Shown here: positions 7,690-16,769 of the stretch, in pieces
Numbering within the stretch: position 1 is the stretch's first letter
Layout: each line of letters opens with the position of its first letter
NCBI GenBank assembly: GCA_965194515.1
Contig: OZ239146.1
Span: 1,364,001-1,428,000 of the forward strand
Reading direction: 5' to 3'
Source of the DNA: Acidimicrobilacustris europaeus
GTDB taxonomy: Bacteria > Actinomycetota > Acidimicrobiia > Acidimicrobiales > Acidimicrobilacustridaceae
DNA length: 64,000 bases
The notes under the pieces: model-generated
The model's database searches: none
Told to the model about the DNA's origin: nothing
What the model saw: the letters and a program-made list of their open reading frames with translations, nothing else
Made by a program: the position numbers and the translations under genes

Positions 7690-8702
7690 AACGCGCCCTT
7701 CACGAGTACCGAGAGGTTTACCTGTGGACGTGCGCCGAGGTGAGAAACAGCTTCGGCCGCAACAATGGAAGCGGTGCGACCTGCCGTAAGGAGATCGGAA
7801 CCCCCAACCCACGCAGAGAGGAACCCTGCGGCGTAGAGGTCACCCGCGCCAGTTGTGTCGACAAGGTTTGCAGGGGCCGCCGGAACATCGACACGCTCGC
7901 CGTCGGACGAAATGATCACGGACCCCGCCTCGCTACGAGTGAGACAAGCGATTGCACAATGACCGGCGACGCGACGAGCGGCCTCGTCGAAGTCATCGAC
8001 TTCGTAAAGCGAACAGATCTCGTCTTCATTTGCAAAAAGAATGTCGACGTGATGTTCAACGATCTCCAAGAATTCGGCGCGATGTCGATCGACGCAGAAT
8101 CCGTCGGAAAGTGTGAATGCGACTCGGGTACCTGCGCTTGCAGCCCAACCCATCACATTCCGAAGTGCGCTCTTGGCGGCAGGCTCATCCCATAAATACC
8201 CCTCGAGATACACAACCCGTGCGGTCGGTACGAGCGAAAGATCAACATCGTTGGTCGTGAGCTGACCGGCGACACCTAATGAGGTGTTCATTGTTCGTTG
8301 TGCATCAGGTGTGACACAGATCAAGCAACGGGCAGTTCCGGCCGCCGCTGCCGCACCGACAGCAGGGAAGCCATGGAACGCAACCCCAGCGGCGCGAATG
8401 TCGTGGGCGAAAACCTCACCCAAGTCGTCGTCGGCGACTTTGCCGATGAACGCCACTGAAGTTCCAAGCGAGGCCAGACCAGCTGCGGTATTCGCAGCAG
8501 AGCCACCAGAGATTTCAACCGCTGGAGGCATCGCCGCATAAATGGTGCGAGCACGATCGGGATCGGTCAATTGCATCGAACCCTTCACCATCCCGTGATC
8601 CTCCAAGAAGGAATCATCGGTCTGGGCAAGTACGTCGACAATCGCATTGCCAACGCAGAGGACATCAAGGGATCGGTCTGAGGGAGGAAGGAGCGCAGTC
8701 AT
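7686..8702 (-). CDS. PfkB family carbohydrate/nucleoside kinase
   Basis: A 338-residue ribokinase-fold kinase. It starts with the typical DVLCVGNAIVDVLA strand and has a GG motif (SGGSAANTAAGL) and the C-terminal DTTGAGD signature at 282-288, where Asp288 is the catalytic base. Such enzymes phosphorylate sugars or nucleosides. The overall look resembles the adenosine-kinase-like branch of bacterial PfkB proteins, but the substrate cannot be fixed from sequence. ATG 8702 lies 24 bp from the divergent aminopeptidase start at 8727. The gene is translationally coupled to the downstream dienoyl-CoA isomerase. Confidence 0.88.
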   Translation of the reverse strand: MTALLPPSDRSLDVLCVGNAIVDVLAQTDDSFLEDHGMVKGSMQLTDPDRARTIYAAMPPAVEISGGSAANTAAGLASLGTSVAFIGKVADDDLGEVFAHDIRAAGVAFHGFPAVGAAAAAGTARCLICVTPDAQRTMNTSLGVAGQLTTNDVDLSLVPTARVVYLEGYLWDEPAAKSALRNVMGWAASAGTRVAFTLSDGFCVDRHRAEFLEIVEHHVDILFANEDEICSLYEVDDFDEAARRVAGHCAIACLTRSEAGSVIISSDGERVDVPAAPANLVDTTGAGDLYAAGFLSAWVGGSDLLTAGRTASIVAAEAVSHLGARPQVNLSVLVKGAL

Positions 8703-8726
8703 CGAGTCCGACCCTACGCTGGCTCC

Positions 8727-11363
8727 GTGACCGATACAGAACTTCTCCCCCACGACGGCGAACCCAACCCCTACCGCCTCGACGGCCCCATTCGGCCTGT
8801 CCGCTACGAACTCACCCTTGAACCCGATCTTGGAGCCGCCACGTTCGCCGGCGAGGTCCTGATTTCCGTTCTAGTCACCGCCCCGACTGACACCATCGCG
8901 TGCAACGCCCTCGACCTCGACATCCTGGCCGCTGAACTCACCGAAGGCCCCCTCTCTGACGGCACACCTCTCGCCGTCACCGGCGTCAGTCTCGATGCCG
9001 AAACCGAGCGAGTCACATTCACACTCGAACGCACTCTCCTTCCTGGAGAGGCGCATCTCCGCGTCCGGTTCAACGGACAACTCAACGACAAACTGCGCGG
9101 CTTCTATCGCTCCACATTCACCGATACCGATGGCGTTGAGCAGGTCATCGCCACCACCCAATTCGAGGCCACCGATGCTCGACGAGCATTCCCATGCTGG
9201 GACGAACCCGACCATAAAGCATCCTTCGCCATTTCCCTGATCGTCGACGAAGACCTCTTTGCCGTTTCCAACGCATCGGAACGTTCACGCGAACCTGCAC
9301 CTGATCGCGTCGGGAAACATCTCGTGCGCTTTGCCGAGACAATTGTGATGTCGACCTATCTCGTGGCCTTCGTTGTCGGCCCACTCGAAGCCACGGCCCC
9401 GATCGACGTCGATGGCACGCCAATGCGAGTCATCTACCCCAAGGGGAAAGGCCACCTCACGGACTTCGCCCTCGAGGTTGGCGCCTTCTGCCTTCAACAC
9501 TTCACGAACTACTACGGAATTGCCTATCCAGGCGACAAACTTGATCTGGTTGCTGTCCCTGATTTCGCGTTCGGCGCAATGGAAAACCTCGGATGTGTCA
9601 CATTCCGCGAGATTCTTCTGCTGGTTGACCCCGCCACCACCACTCAGGCAGAACTGCTCAACGTCACCGACGTCATTAATCACGAACTCGCCCACATGTG
9701 GTTTGGCGATCTCGTCACGATGAAGTGGTGGAACGGCATTTGGCTCAATGAAGCCTTCGCCACCTTCATGGAAATGCATGCGACCGATGCGTTCCGGCCA
9801 CAGTGGGATCGCTGGACAACATTCGGACTCTCACGAACGGCCGCGTTCGATACCGATTCGCTCACGAATACTCGTCCGATTGAGTACCCCGTCATTTCAC
9901 CCGCCGATGCCGAAGGCATGTTCGACATCCTCACCTACGAAAAAGGCGCTGCAGTTGTTCGCATGCTCGAGCAGTACCTCGGTGAAGACCAGTTCCGTTC
10001 GGGCATCCGCCAGTACCTCGCAGAGCACGCCTATGGCACTACAGAGACCACCGATCTGTGGGACGCCATCGAATCAGCAACGGGCGAACCCGTTCGTCGG
10101 ATCATGGACTCGTGGATCTTCCAGGGCGGCTTCCCCGTCATCTCCGTTGATGTCGTCAACGACGGCCGAACCCTGCGCCTTTCGCAGCACCGCTTTGGGT
10201 ATGCCGGCGATCTTGGCGACGGCGAATCAATCATTCCTGCACACGACGACGCAGCCCAGTGGATTGTCCCGCTCATCTTTTCGCAGCGCAGCGCAACAGA
10301 TGGCGTGATCACGTTCGAAAAGGTCCTTCTTGATCAACCATCAATCGATATTGATCTGATCGAGCCAGCAACCTGGATCTATGTCAACACCGAGGGCACC
10401 GGTTTCTACCGAGCCCGCTACGCACCTGACCTTCGTGCTGCGTTGGTGACGCATGCCCAAACTGATCTCTCGGCAATCGAACGGTACGGACTTGTTGACG
10501 ACATCTGGGCCTCGGTGCTTGCCGGCGACCTTGAGGCCCACGACTTTCTTGAAGTTGCCGAAGCGTTCCGCGAAGAAACCGATCTCTCCGTGTGGCAAAG
10601 AATCATCGCTGGCCTCACAGCACTCGACCGCATCCTCGATGGCGATGGGCGGGCAGCACTCCACACCCGAGTGCGCGGACTCATCAACCCGGCGTATGAA
10701 GAACTCGGCCCCGAACCTCGCCCCGAGGATTCAGACCGCGACCGCGCTCTTCGCGGCGTTTTGTTTGAAGCCCTTGGAGTCCTTGGTGGCAACATCGACG
10801 TCCGGTCCCGAGCTCATGTGATTCTCGACATCGGTGCACTCGAACCAGACCCTGCGCTCGTGGCGGCGTCGGTCAACATCGTTGCAGCGACCGGAACATC
10901 CGCCGACTTCGATGAGTTCATTCTTCGCATGAAGAACGCTCCGACACCGCAAGAGGAGCTTCGCTATCTCGGAGCTCTTGCTGATTTCCCTGACCCTGAT
11001 CTCATTGCCCGATTGGTGCGAATGACGTTGACCGACGAAGTGCGCAGCCAGAACGCACCACTCCTCCTCCGTCGAGCACTTTCAAATCGTGATGCTGGCG
11101 AAATTGCTTGGTTCTTTGTGAGTTCCGAATGGGAGGCGATCACTACTCGCCTGCCATCGAATTCGATTGCCCGTTTTCTTGAGGGAATCCGTGGACTGTC
11201 GAAATCTGGAACTGCAGCCGAGGTCATGGCCTTCTTCGAGACTCACGAGGTGCCTCAAGGCGACAAGATCCTCGCCCAGCACCTTGAACGTCTCGAAGTG
11301 AATGTTGCGTTGCGCCAACGCGAGTCAGAGCGACTCGCTCGCAGACTGCTTCACCACCGTTGA
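8727..11363 (+). CDS. pepN: M1 family aminopeptidase N
   Basis: An 878-residue zinc metallopeptidase that removes N-terminal amino acids from peptides in the cytoplasm. The exopeptidase signature GAMEN is at 283-287, the zinc motif HELAH at 319-323 and the third zinc ligand Glu342 in WLNEAFATF. The C-terminal ERAP1-like helical domain is full length, so this is the long M1 type seen in actinobacteria (PepN/puromycin-sensitive-like). No signal peptide. GTG start at 8727, divergent from the PfkB kinase gene. Confidence 0.94.
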   Translation: MTDTELLPHDGEPNPYRLDGPIRPVRYELTLEPDLGAATFAGEVLISVLVTAPTDTIACNALDLDILAAELTEGPLSDGTPLAVTGVSLDAETERVTFTLERTLLPGEAHLRVRFNGQLNDKLRGFYRSTFTDTDGVEQVIATTQFEATDARRAFPCWDEPDHKASFAISLIVDEDLFAVSNASERSREPAPDRVGKHLVRFAETIVMSTYLVAFVVGPLEATAPIDVDGTPMRVIYPKGKGHLTDFALEVGAFCLQHFTNYYGIAYPGDKLDLVAVPDFAFGAMENLGCVTFREILLLVDPATTTQAELLNVTDVINHELAHMWFGDLVTMKWWNGIWLNEAFATFMEMHATDAFRPQWDRWTTFGLSRTAAFDTDSLTNTRPIEYPVISPADAEGMFDILTYEKGAAVVRMLEQYLGEDQFRSGIRQYLAEHAYGTTETTDLWDAIESATGEPVRRIMDSWIFQGGFPVISVDVVNDGRTLRLSQHRFGYAGDLGDGESIIPAHDDAAQWIVPLIFSQRSATDGVITFEKVLLDQPSIDIDLIEPATWIYVNTEGTGFYRARYAPDLRAALVTHAQTDLSAIERYGLVDDIWASVLAGDLEAHDFLEVAEAFREETDLSVWQRIIAGLTALDRILDGDGRAALHTRVRGLINPAYEELGPEPRPEDSDRDRALRGVLFEALGVLGGNIDVRSRAHVILDIGALEPDPALVAASVNIVAATGTSADFDEFILRMKNAPTPQEELRYLGALADFPDPDLIARLVRMTLTDEVRSQNAPLLLRRALSNRDAGEIAWFFVSSEWEAITTRLPSNSIARFLEGIRGLSKSGTAAEVMAFFETHEVPQGDKILAQHLERLEVNVALRQRESERLARRLLHHR

Positions 11364-11389
11364 GTCTGTCCGATTCGGAATCTTCCGGA

Positions 11390-12358
11390 TCAGAGCCACT
11401 TCTTACGGCGGAAATAGAAGTACAGGCAGCTCGTTGTAAAAAGCATCAACCCAAGCGCGCCGTAATACCCGAACCTCCAATGGAGTTCCGGCATATCGGT
11501 GAAATTCATGCCGTAGATGCCAGCGATCAAGGTCGCAACAATGAGAATTGCGCCCCAAGAGGTCATCTTCTTCATCACTTCGTTCATTCGGTTTGACGTG
11601 AGAGCGAGACTCGCGTCGACCACATTGCCCATCAGTTCACGCTGTGTATCGATCTGATCAATGACTCGCAGCAAGTGATCAAAGACATCTTCGAAATACA
11701 CGATTGCCGCATCTTCGATCCACGGAACCTCGCGGCGAAGCAACGAAAGCGCAACATCGCGCAACGGGACGACCTTACGACGAAACGTAATCATCGATCG
11801 TCGCAGATCCAATAGTTCCTGCTGAAGCGTTCCATCGGTCGGAGGCCCGAGATCAAAGAGCGTCTCCTCAATGACTTCCAGCGCATCCTCTGCTTTTTCG
11901 GCTTCACCGAAGTACCCATCGACCAATTCGTCGAGGAGGCAATAGAGGAGGAATCCGACGCCAGTATCCAGACTCCGAATGCGTTCATAGCGACGTGCGA
12001 CTTCGGCGATTGGGAACGTTTCACCGTGATCATTCGTTTCGCGGACAGTCACCAACCAGTTTGGCCCTATGAAGAAATCCACCTCGCACATGTCGCCGTC
12101 CTCAGCGCGGGCATAGGCGACCAAAAATGCGTGAAGCGGATAACGATTGAGTTTTGCCCGTTGGCCGTGCTTTCGAACATCTTCTACGGCTAATTCATGG
12201 AGATCGAGACCTCGTGCAATTTCATCGAGCTCCTCCTCATCTGGTCCTTCAAGGTCGATCCAGAGCAAATTTGAAGGTTCGGTAATTGCGGACACAATCG
12301 CTTGTACGCCGCTGACCGACCACGAGGTTTCGTCGTTGTACACCGTTGCGCTCAACAT
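11390..12358 (-). CDS. corA: Magnesium/cobalt transport protein CorA
   Basis: A 322-residue CorA-family channel for Mg2+ uptake. A long acidic cytoplasmic domain is followed by two C-terminal transmembrane helices. The selectivity motif YGMNF (282-286) ends the first, and the tail is the basic FRRKKWL. Length is typical. The start overlaps the stop of the upstream mannosyltransferase gene by 7 bp, so they are likely cotranscribed. The gene converges on pepN with 26 bp between stops. Confidence 0.94.
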   Translation of the reverse strand: MLSATVYNDETSWSVSGVQAIVSAITEPSNLLWIDLEGPDEEELDEIARGLDLHELAVEDVRKHGQRAKLNRYPLHAFLVAYARAEDGDMCEVDFFIGPNWLVTVRETNDHGETFPIAEVARRYERIRSLDTGVGFLLYCLLDELVDGYFGEAEKAEDALEVIEETLFDLGPPTDGTLQQELLDLRRSMITFRRKVVPLRDVALSLLRREVPWIEDAAIVYFEDVFDHLLRVIDQIDTQRELMGNVVDASLALTSNRMNEVMKKMTSWGAILIVATLIAGIYGMNFTDMPELHWRFGYYGALGLMLFTTSCLYFYFRRKKWL

Positions 12359-14016
12359 GTCGCGTCAACCTCGGATCGTTCGCTAGAGACTGCGGCTTCG
12401 CGTTCGGTCGTGCTGAGCCCGTGATAACGCCGCTCCCACCGAGCAGCAAAACGTTGTGCACCCCAGGCGAGAGCGATCACGAGCACAACAACGCCAAGTC
12501 CTCGTAGATGCTGATAGCCACTTCCCGCTGTCCCCATTGAGACCACTGAAGTGGGCCAGACAAACCAACTCGCTGCGAGACAAACAACCAGATATGACGG
12601 GCGATAGCGCCCAAGACCACAGGCGGCAAGTAGTGCGAACCCTGTCACCAGATACCAGGGCCAAATCACCGGGCCGAGTAGCACATACGCAACCAATATC
12701 ACGCCCGTGGCTTTGACGTATCCGACTCGGGGACTACGCATCAGCATCACGAATGCAAGTACCGCGGTCGCCAAAAGACCGAGAGCCCGGACTCCAGACG
12801 CAAGAAGTTGGCCGTTGACGTCGAGTCCCACCCCATTGAGGATCTCAGCGATGCTGAACCCCAGCTTGGTGGTTGGCGAATAGGTGTCGTTGACTTTTCC
12901 CGTGCTCGTAAGAGCGGTGATCCATCCCGGACCCAGACCTACGAGGACACAACCGACGAAGATGGCGGCGATTGAAGAACCAAAGACCGCAGCTGTCGTA
13001 ACGACACGTTCTTTCCATGTGGCAATTGCCCCGCGCCAGCACCAACCGAGGTACAGCAAACCGACAGCTGCGGGAAGTTTCACTGCGGTTGCAGCAGCGA
13101 TGAGCGCGACTGCCAACTTCTTCTTGTCCCGCTGCGCCGCGGCGAGACCAAGCGCGAGAAAACCGAACATCAGCGCATCGTTATGAGCGCCGCCGATGAT
13201 GTGCAGAATCATGATCGGATTGCCAATGCCGATGGCGATTGCAACAGCGGCGGAAAGACCATTGCCAACCGCGATCAACCCGATGCCGATTGCCGCCATG
13301 ACGACGGCAATCCAGACGATGACTCGATACACGTTGATCGCAGCGACTTGGTCATGACCACCGATTTCAACCGCCGACCGGGCCGCAACCACCGCTACTG
13401 GTCCGTACGGCGCCGGAGCGGAGCGCCATACCGGATCGGCGCCACTCGTGAAATCATTGCGGCCAAGTTCGACAGGCCCCACCGAACTTGGGTCAATACC
13501 GCGGCTCGCCATCTCGCCTTGGGCAACGTAGCTATAGACATCGTTCGAAAGAAGCGGTGGACCAAGAGAAACTGGAATCGCCCACAGAGCGATCACAGCG
13601 CCAACAATGACGACGGCCCGACGCGGATCGGCAATACGGCCGGCGCGATAAACAAGACCAAGCCAACCAAGACCGAGAAGGATCAAGCCGAGAAGGAACC
13701 ACATGGTTGATTGCGTGCTGGTACCCGGTTGGGCGATTCCGGGGATCGACAATCGCCAACTCGGAACGGCCAGGCGCCATCGCGGCGCAGACGCCGCAAT
13801 TACCGTGGCTCCCATTAGTCCGCTCAATGCACTTAGGGCGGCCTGCCACCAACGAGAGCCAACAGTGGCAGCCGGCTGCCAATGGGACTCGTCTCGCTCT
13901 TGGCGAAGCTTTTCATCAGACGGACCGACAAGGATGGCCCGGCCACGCTCTACAAGGCGGCGAAGTTCTGGCGAAGTCGCGACCGCGGTACGGGCACGTT
14001 CCAAAGTGGAGGGCAC
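12352..14016 (-). CDS. Polyprenol-phosphomannose-dependent mannosyltransferase (MptA/MptB-like, GT-C)
   Basis: A 554-residue integral membrane protein with about a dozen hydrophobic helices after a 60-residue polar N-terminus. The loop SNDVYSYVAQGEMASRGIDP (157-176) and the later RSAPAPYGPVAV match the first extracytoplasmic loop of the mycobacterial MptB family, where the acidic residue after SN is catalytic in GT-C enzymes. MptB adds alpha-1,6-mannose to lipomannan cores using polyprenyl-phosphomannose. Homologues occur widely in Actinomycetota, so the exact glycan here is inference. It precedes and overlaps corA. Confidence 0.8.
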   Translation of the reverse strand: MPSTLERARTAVATSPELRRLVERGRAILVGPSDEKLRQERDESHWQPAATVGSRWWQAALSALSGLMGATVIAASAPRWRLAVPSWRLSIPGIAQPGTSTQSTMWFLLGLILLGLGWLGLVYRAGRIADPRRAVVIVGAVIALWAIPVSLGPPLLSNDVYSYVAQGEMASRGIDPSSVGPVELGRNDFTSGADPVWRSAPAPYGPVAVVAARSAVEIGGHDQVAAINVYRVIVWIAVVMAAIGIGLIAVGNGLSAAVAIAIGIGNPIMILHIIGGAHNDALMFGFLALGLAAAQRDKKKLAVALIAAATAVKLPAAVGLLYLGWCWRGAIATWKERVVTTAAVFGSSIAAIFVGCVLVGLGPGWITALTSTGKVNDTYSPTTKLGFSIAEILNGVGLDVNGQLLASGVRALGLLATAVLAFVMLMRSPRVGYVKATGVILVAYVLLGPVIWPWYLVTGFALLAACGLGRYRPSYLVVCLAASWFVWPTSVVSMGTAGSGYQHLRGLGVVVLVIALAWGAQRFAARWERRYHGLSTTEREAAVSSERSEVDATC

Positions 14017-14053
14017 GCAGTGAGGCTAGTGGCGGGTGAGGCCGTTGAAGGGT

Positions 14054-15586
14054 CTACCCAAGGTGCATATCGAGCGCATCAAGTAGCGGTTTTGACGGCA
14101 TGCCCCAACCGGGCTCGTAACCGACCATTTCGCGGAGCGTTTCGGCCGTCCACCGGTCTTCGAGAATTTCAATCATGTCGGCATCCACCTTTGCTGGATG
14201 AGTGACTCCGCAGGCCCAACTGAGACGCTCGAGTTCAAACCGAACTCCGGCGAGGTAATTGCCGCAGCGAACGCCTTTGTCCTCGGGGTCGAGTCCCCGA
14301 GTGAGACGGCGATTCTGCGTCGCAACTCCGGTCGGACAGCGATCGGTGTGGCAGCGCTGCGACTGAATACAACCAATGGAGAAGAGCGCGGTCCGGCCAA
14401 CGTTCACCATGTCGCAGCCAAGCGCGATCGCACTAAACGCCGTTTGGGGCATACCTAGTTTCCCAGAGCCAATAAAGACAATGTCGTCTGTGATCCCTGC
14501 TTCGGCGAAGGCTCGGTAGACCCGAGTGAAGCCCCAACGGAACGGAAGAGCCACGTGATCGGTAAAGGCCAACGGCGCTGCTCCGGTGCCGCCCTCTCCC
14601 CCATCGATCGTGATGAAGTCAGGGCCGCGACCTGTCGCCGCCATTTTCGTTGCGAGTTCCGTCCAAAACTCGCCTTGACCCACTGCTGACTTGATCCCCA
14701 CGGGTACACCAGTGACCTCGGCCAACTCTTCAACAAACGCGATGAGACTGTCGACATCGGTAAATGCAGTGTGAGCTGCCGGACTCTTGCACGCAACGCC
14801 AACAGGGATTCCGCGAATTGCGGCAATCTCGGGAGTGACTTTGTTGGCCGGAAGCAACCCTCCGAGACCAGGCTTCGCTCCTTGACTGAGCTTGAGTTCG
14901 ATCGCCCGAATCGGCGCTGCCTGCACTTGTTCGATAGCGCGCGCAAGATTGAATGAGCCGTCTTCGTTTCGGCAACCGAAGTAGCCAGTGCCAATCTGCC
15001 AAATGAGATCAGCGCCGTGGAGATGATGCGGAGTGATGCCGCCTTCACCGGTCGTATGCAACGCTCCTGCCATTGCACAGCCTCGGTCGAGCGCCTCGAT
15101 TGCTGCACCGCTCAACGATCCGAAACTCATCCCGGAGACATTGACAATTGATGTAGGACGAAACGGGAATCGCCGACCATGCGAAGCCCCGAGAACTTTG
15201 GCGCACGGCAATGGCCGCGACGGGTCGGGATGCGCGGGAGCATCGGCTGGGCCGTCGAGCGGAAACATCGACTGCTTGATGATCGTGTAGTTGCGCGATT
15301 GGTCAAGATCGTTGTCGGTGCCGAAACCAAAATATGCGTTCTGCTGCTTGGCCGTTGAGTACACCCACCGGCGATCGTCGCGACTGAAAGGACGTTCTTG
15401 ATTGTTGTCGGTGACGATGTACTGACGAAGCTCCGGACCAACCGCCTCGAGGATGTAGCGCAGATGTCCGACCACAGGGAAGTTCTTGAGAACCGCGTGC
15501 TTTCTCTGCAGGAGGTCGTAGACCGCCAGCACAACCAGAAGCACGACGATGACGACAAAAATGATGAGCACTACTGACCACGACAT
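14054..15586 (-). CDS. FMN-binding glutamate synthase family protein, membrane anchored
   Basis: A 510-residue protein. One N-terminal transmembrane helix (about 5-24) precedes a domain equivalent to the FMN/3Fe-4S synthase domain of glutamate synthase. Visible elements are VSGMSFGSLSG, GEGGITPHH, the IDGGEGGTGAAP flavin/substrate loop, and a Cys cluster in GCIQSQRCHTDRCPTG for an iron-sulfur centre. The amidotransferase domain of true GltB is absent, so the protein is not a stand-alone glutamate synthase and its physiological substrate is unknown. A normal ATG start. It precedes the MptB-like gene by 37 bp on the same strand. Confidence 0.87.
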   Translation of the reverse strand: MSWSVVLIIFVVIVVLLVVLAVYDLLQRKHAVLKNFPVVGHLRYILEAVGPELRQYIVTDNNQERPFSRDDRRWVYSTAKQQNAYFGFGTDNDLDQSRNYTIIKQSMFPLDGPADAPAHPDPSRPLPCAKVLGASHGRRFPFRPTSIVNVSGMSFGSLSGAAIEALDRGCAMAGALHTTGEGGITPHHLHGADLIWQIGTGYFGCRNEDGSFNLARAIEQVQAAPIRAIELKLSQGAKPGLGGLLPANKVTPEIAAIRGIPVGVACKSPAAHTAFTDVDSLIAFVEELAEVTGVPVGIKSAVGQGEFWTELATKMAATGRGPDFITIDGGEGGTGAAPLAFTDHVALPFRWGFTRVYRAFAEAGITDDIVFIGSGKLGMPQTAFSAIALGCDMVNVGRTALFSIGCIQSQRCHTDRCPTGVATQNRRLTRGLDPEDKGVRCGNYLAGVRFELERLSWACGVTHPAKVDADMIEILEDRWTAETLREMVGYEPGWGMPSKPLLDALDMHLG

Positions 15587-15622
15587 AGGCGAAGCCTACG
15601 GGTCAGTCGTGCAACTGGTTGG

Positions 15623-16273
15623 TCAGAGAAGGGCGAGGACCAAGCCAGCTTGGCCGAGGTGATAGGTGACCATCACGACTATTCGGCTGCGGGGGAAATC
15701 GTTGAGGAACCGAGTCCAACCCAACACCGCATCACTCGCGCCGAACAGCAGAGCGCCGGTTATGGCGAAGAATTGTCCGGTTCCGATCGCCGCAGCGACC
15801 ATCAGCGAAATGACCGAGATGTACGCAGCAACAGGACCTGCCAGCGTCTTGTCGACTCTCGCTGCCCCTTGAACGATCCGCCGTCCAACAATGACCGCCA
15901 CCACGGTCATCAGAACGATGCCGACGACAAATCCAGTGAGCGAGACGCCAAGCGACAACAACGCAATCACATAGAAAACATGCGCAACAAGAAATGCTCC
16001 GAGACCAGCGACGAACAGGTCCTTCGGGAGCATCAGGGCGATATCGCCGATCATCGACAGCACAAGCCCGATCACCAACATCACTTGCGCAAAATCAGAT
16101 GACGGCTCGATCGACAACGCCACTGCAATGAGGAACACCATCACGAGCGGTTTGAGGACGTACTCCGCGACGCGGTAATTGTTCGCAACTGCGAGCCAGT
16201 CGCTGACAGCCACGACAGCAGTCAACGAAAGAAGAAGAAATGCGAGCGCGGTCACCGGTGGCTCACGGCGCAT
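15623..16273 (-). CDS. YhhN family membrane protein (lysoplasmalogenase-like)
   Basis: A protein of about 216 residues with seven or eight hydrophobic helices. The SMIGDIALML and FVAGLGAFLVAHVFYVIALL stretches match the YhhN/TMEM86 family, whose animal members hydrolyse the vinyl ether bond of lysoplasmalogens. Bacterial activity is less well defined. ATG 16273 overlaps the NUDIX stop by 11 bp. A GTG at 16255 is an alternative. A longer frame reaches 16465 but lies within the NUDIX gene. Probably the last gene of a four-gene minus-strand unit starting with ferredoxin. Confidence 0.8.
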   Translation of the reverse strand: MRREPPVTALAFLLLSLTAVVAVSDWLAVANNYRVAEYVLKPLVMVFLIAVALSIEPSSDFAQVMLVIGLVLSMIGDIALMLPKDLFVAGLGAFLVAHVFYVIALLSLGVSLTGFVVGIVLMTVVAVIVGRRIVQGAARVDKTLAGPVAAYISVISLMVAAAIGTGQFFAITGALLFGASDAVLGWTRFLNDFPRSRIVVMVTYHLGQAGLVLALL

Positions 16274-16769
16274 CGAGCCGTGGGAGAACCAGGGCCATGC
16301 TGTCTGGGCACACTGAACGCCCAACGAGCCATTCGCGAACGCTTTCCATCGGGACCCATAGCGCTTCGGTAATTTCGTTGTCTGCGAATTCGAATGGACC
16401 CTCGGTGCGTGCCTGGTAAATCCGGGCGACTTCGCGGACGTCGTCATCCTCAAACGAACCTTCACCGAGATACGCGAGTTCGGCAGAGATGCCGAGTTCT
16501 TCGGCGAGTTCCCGAGCAGCCGCTAACTCCCACGCTTCACCGGCAGCGACAACGCCGCTCACCGCAATGTCCCAAGCATCGGGCCAGAGGTCTTTCCACG
16601 ATGCCCGCTGGTGAATGAGCAGTTCATCGGCGTCGTTACGAACAACTATGAAGACTGATCTGTGAAGGAGATTGTTCGAGCGCATCTCGGCACGAGTCAC
16701 TGTTCCGACAACAGTGCCCATCTCATCGAGTTGATCGACAAGTTCTTCGCTTGCAGCGCCGTCACTCAT
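16263..16769 (-). CDS. NUDIX hydrolase (YfcD/IDI-like)
   Basis: A 168-residue protein with a complete Nudix box at 72-94 (G72, E78, then RELAEELGI), which binds the divalent metal used to cleave X-linked nucleoside diphosphates. The N-terminal layout (VGTVTRAEMRSNNLLHRSVFIVV) resembles the YfcD and isopentenyl-diphosphate isomerase-like subgroup. The start ATG shares one base with the stop of the upstream ferredoxin reductase (TGATG), a sign of coupling. Substrate unknown. Confidence 0.9.
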   Translation of the reverse strand: MSDGAASEELVDQLDEMGTVVGTVTRAEMRSNNLLHRSVFIVVRNDADELLIHQRASWKDLWPDAWDIAVSGVVAAGEAWELAAARELAEELGISAELAYLGEGSFEDDDVREVARIYQARTEGPFEFADNEITEALWVPMESVREWLVGRSVCPDSMALVLPRLDAP

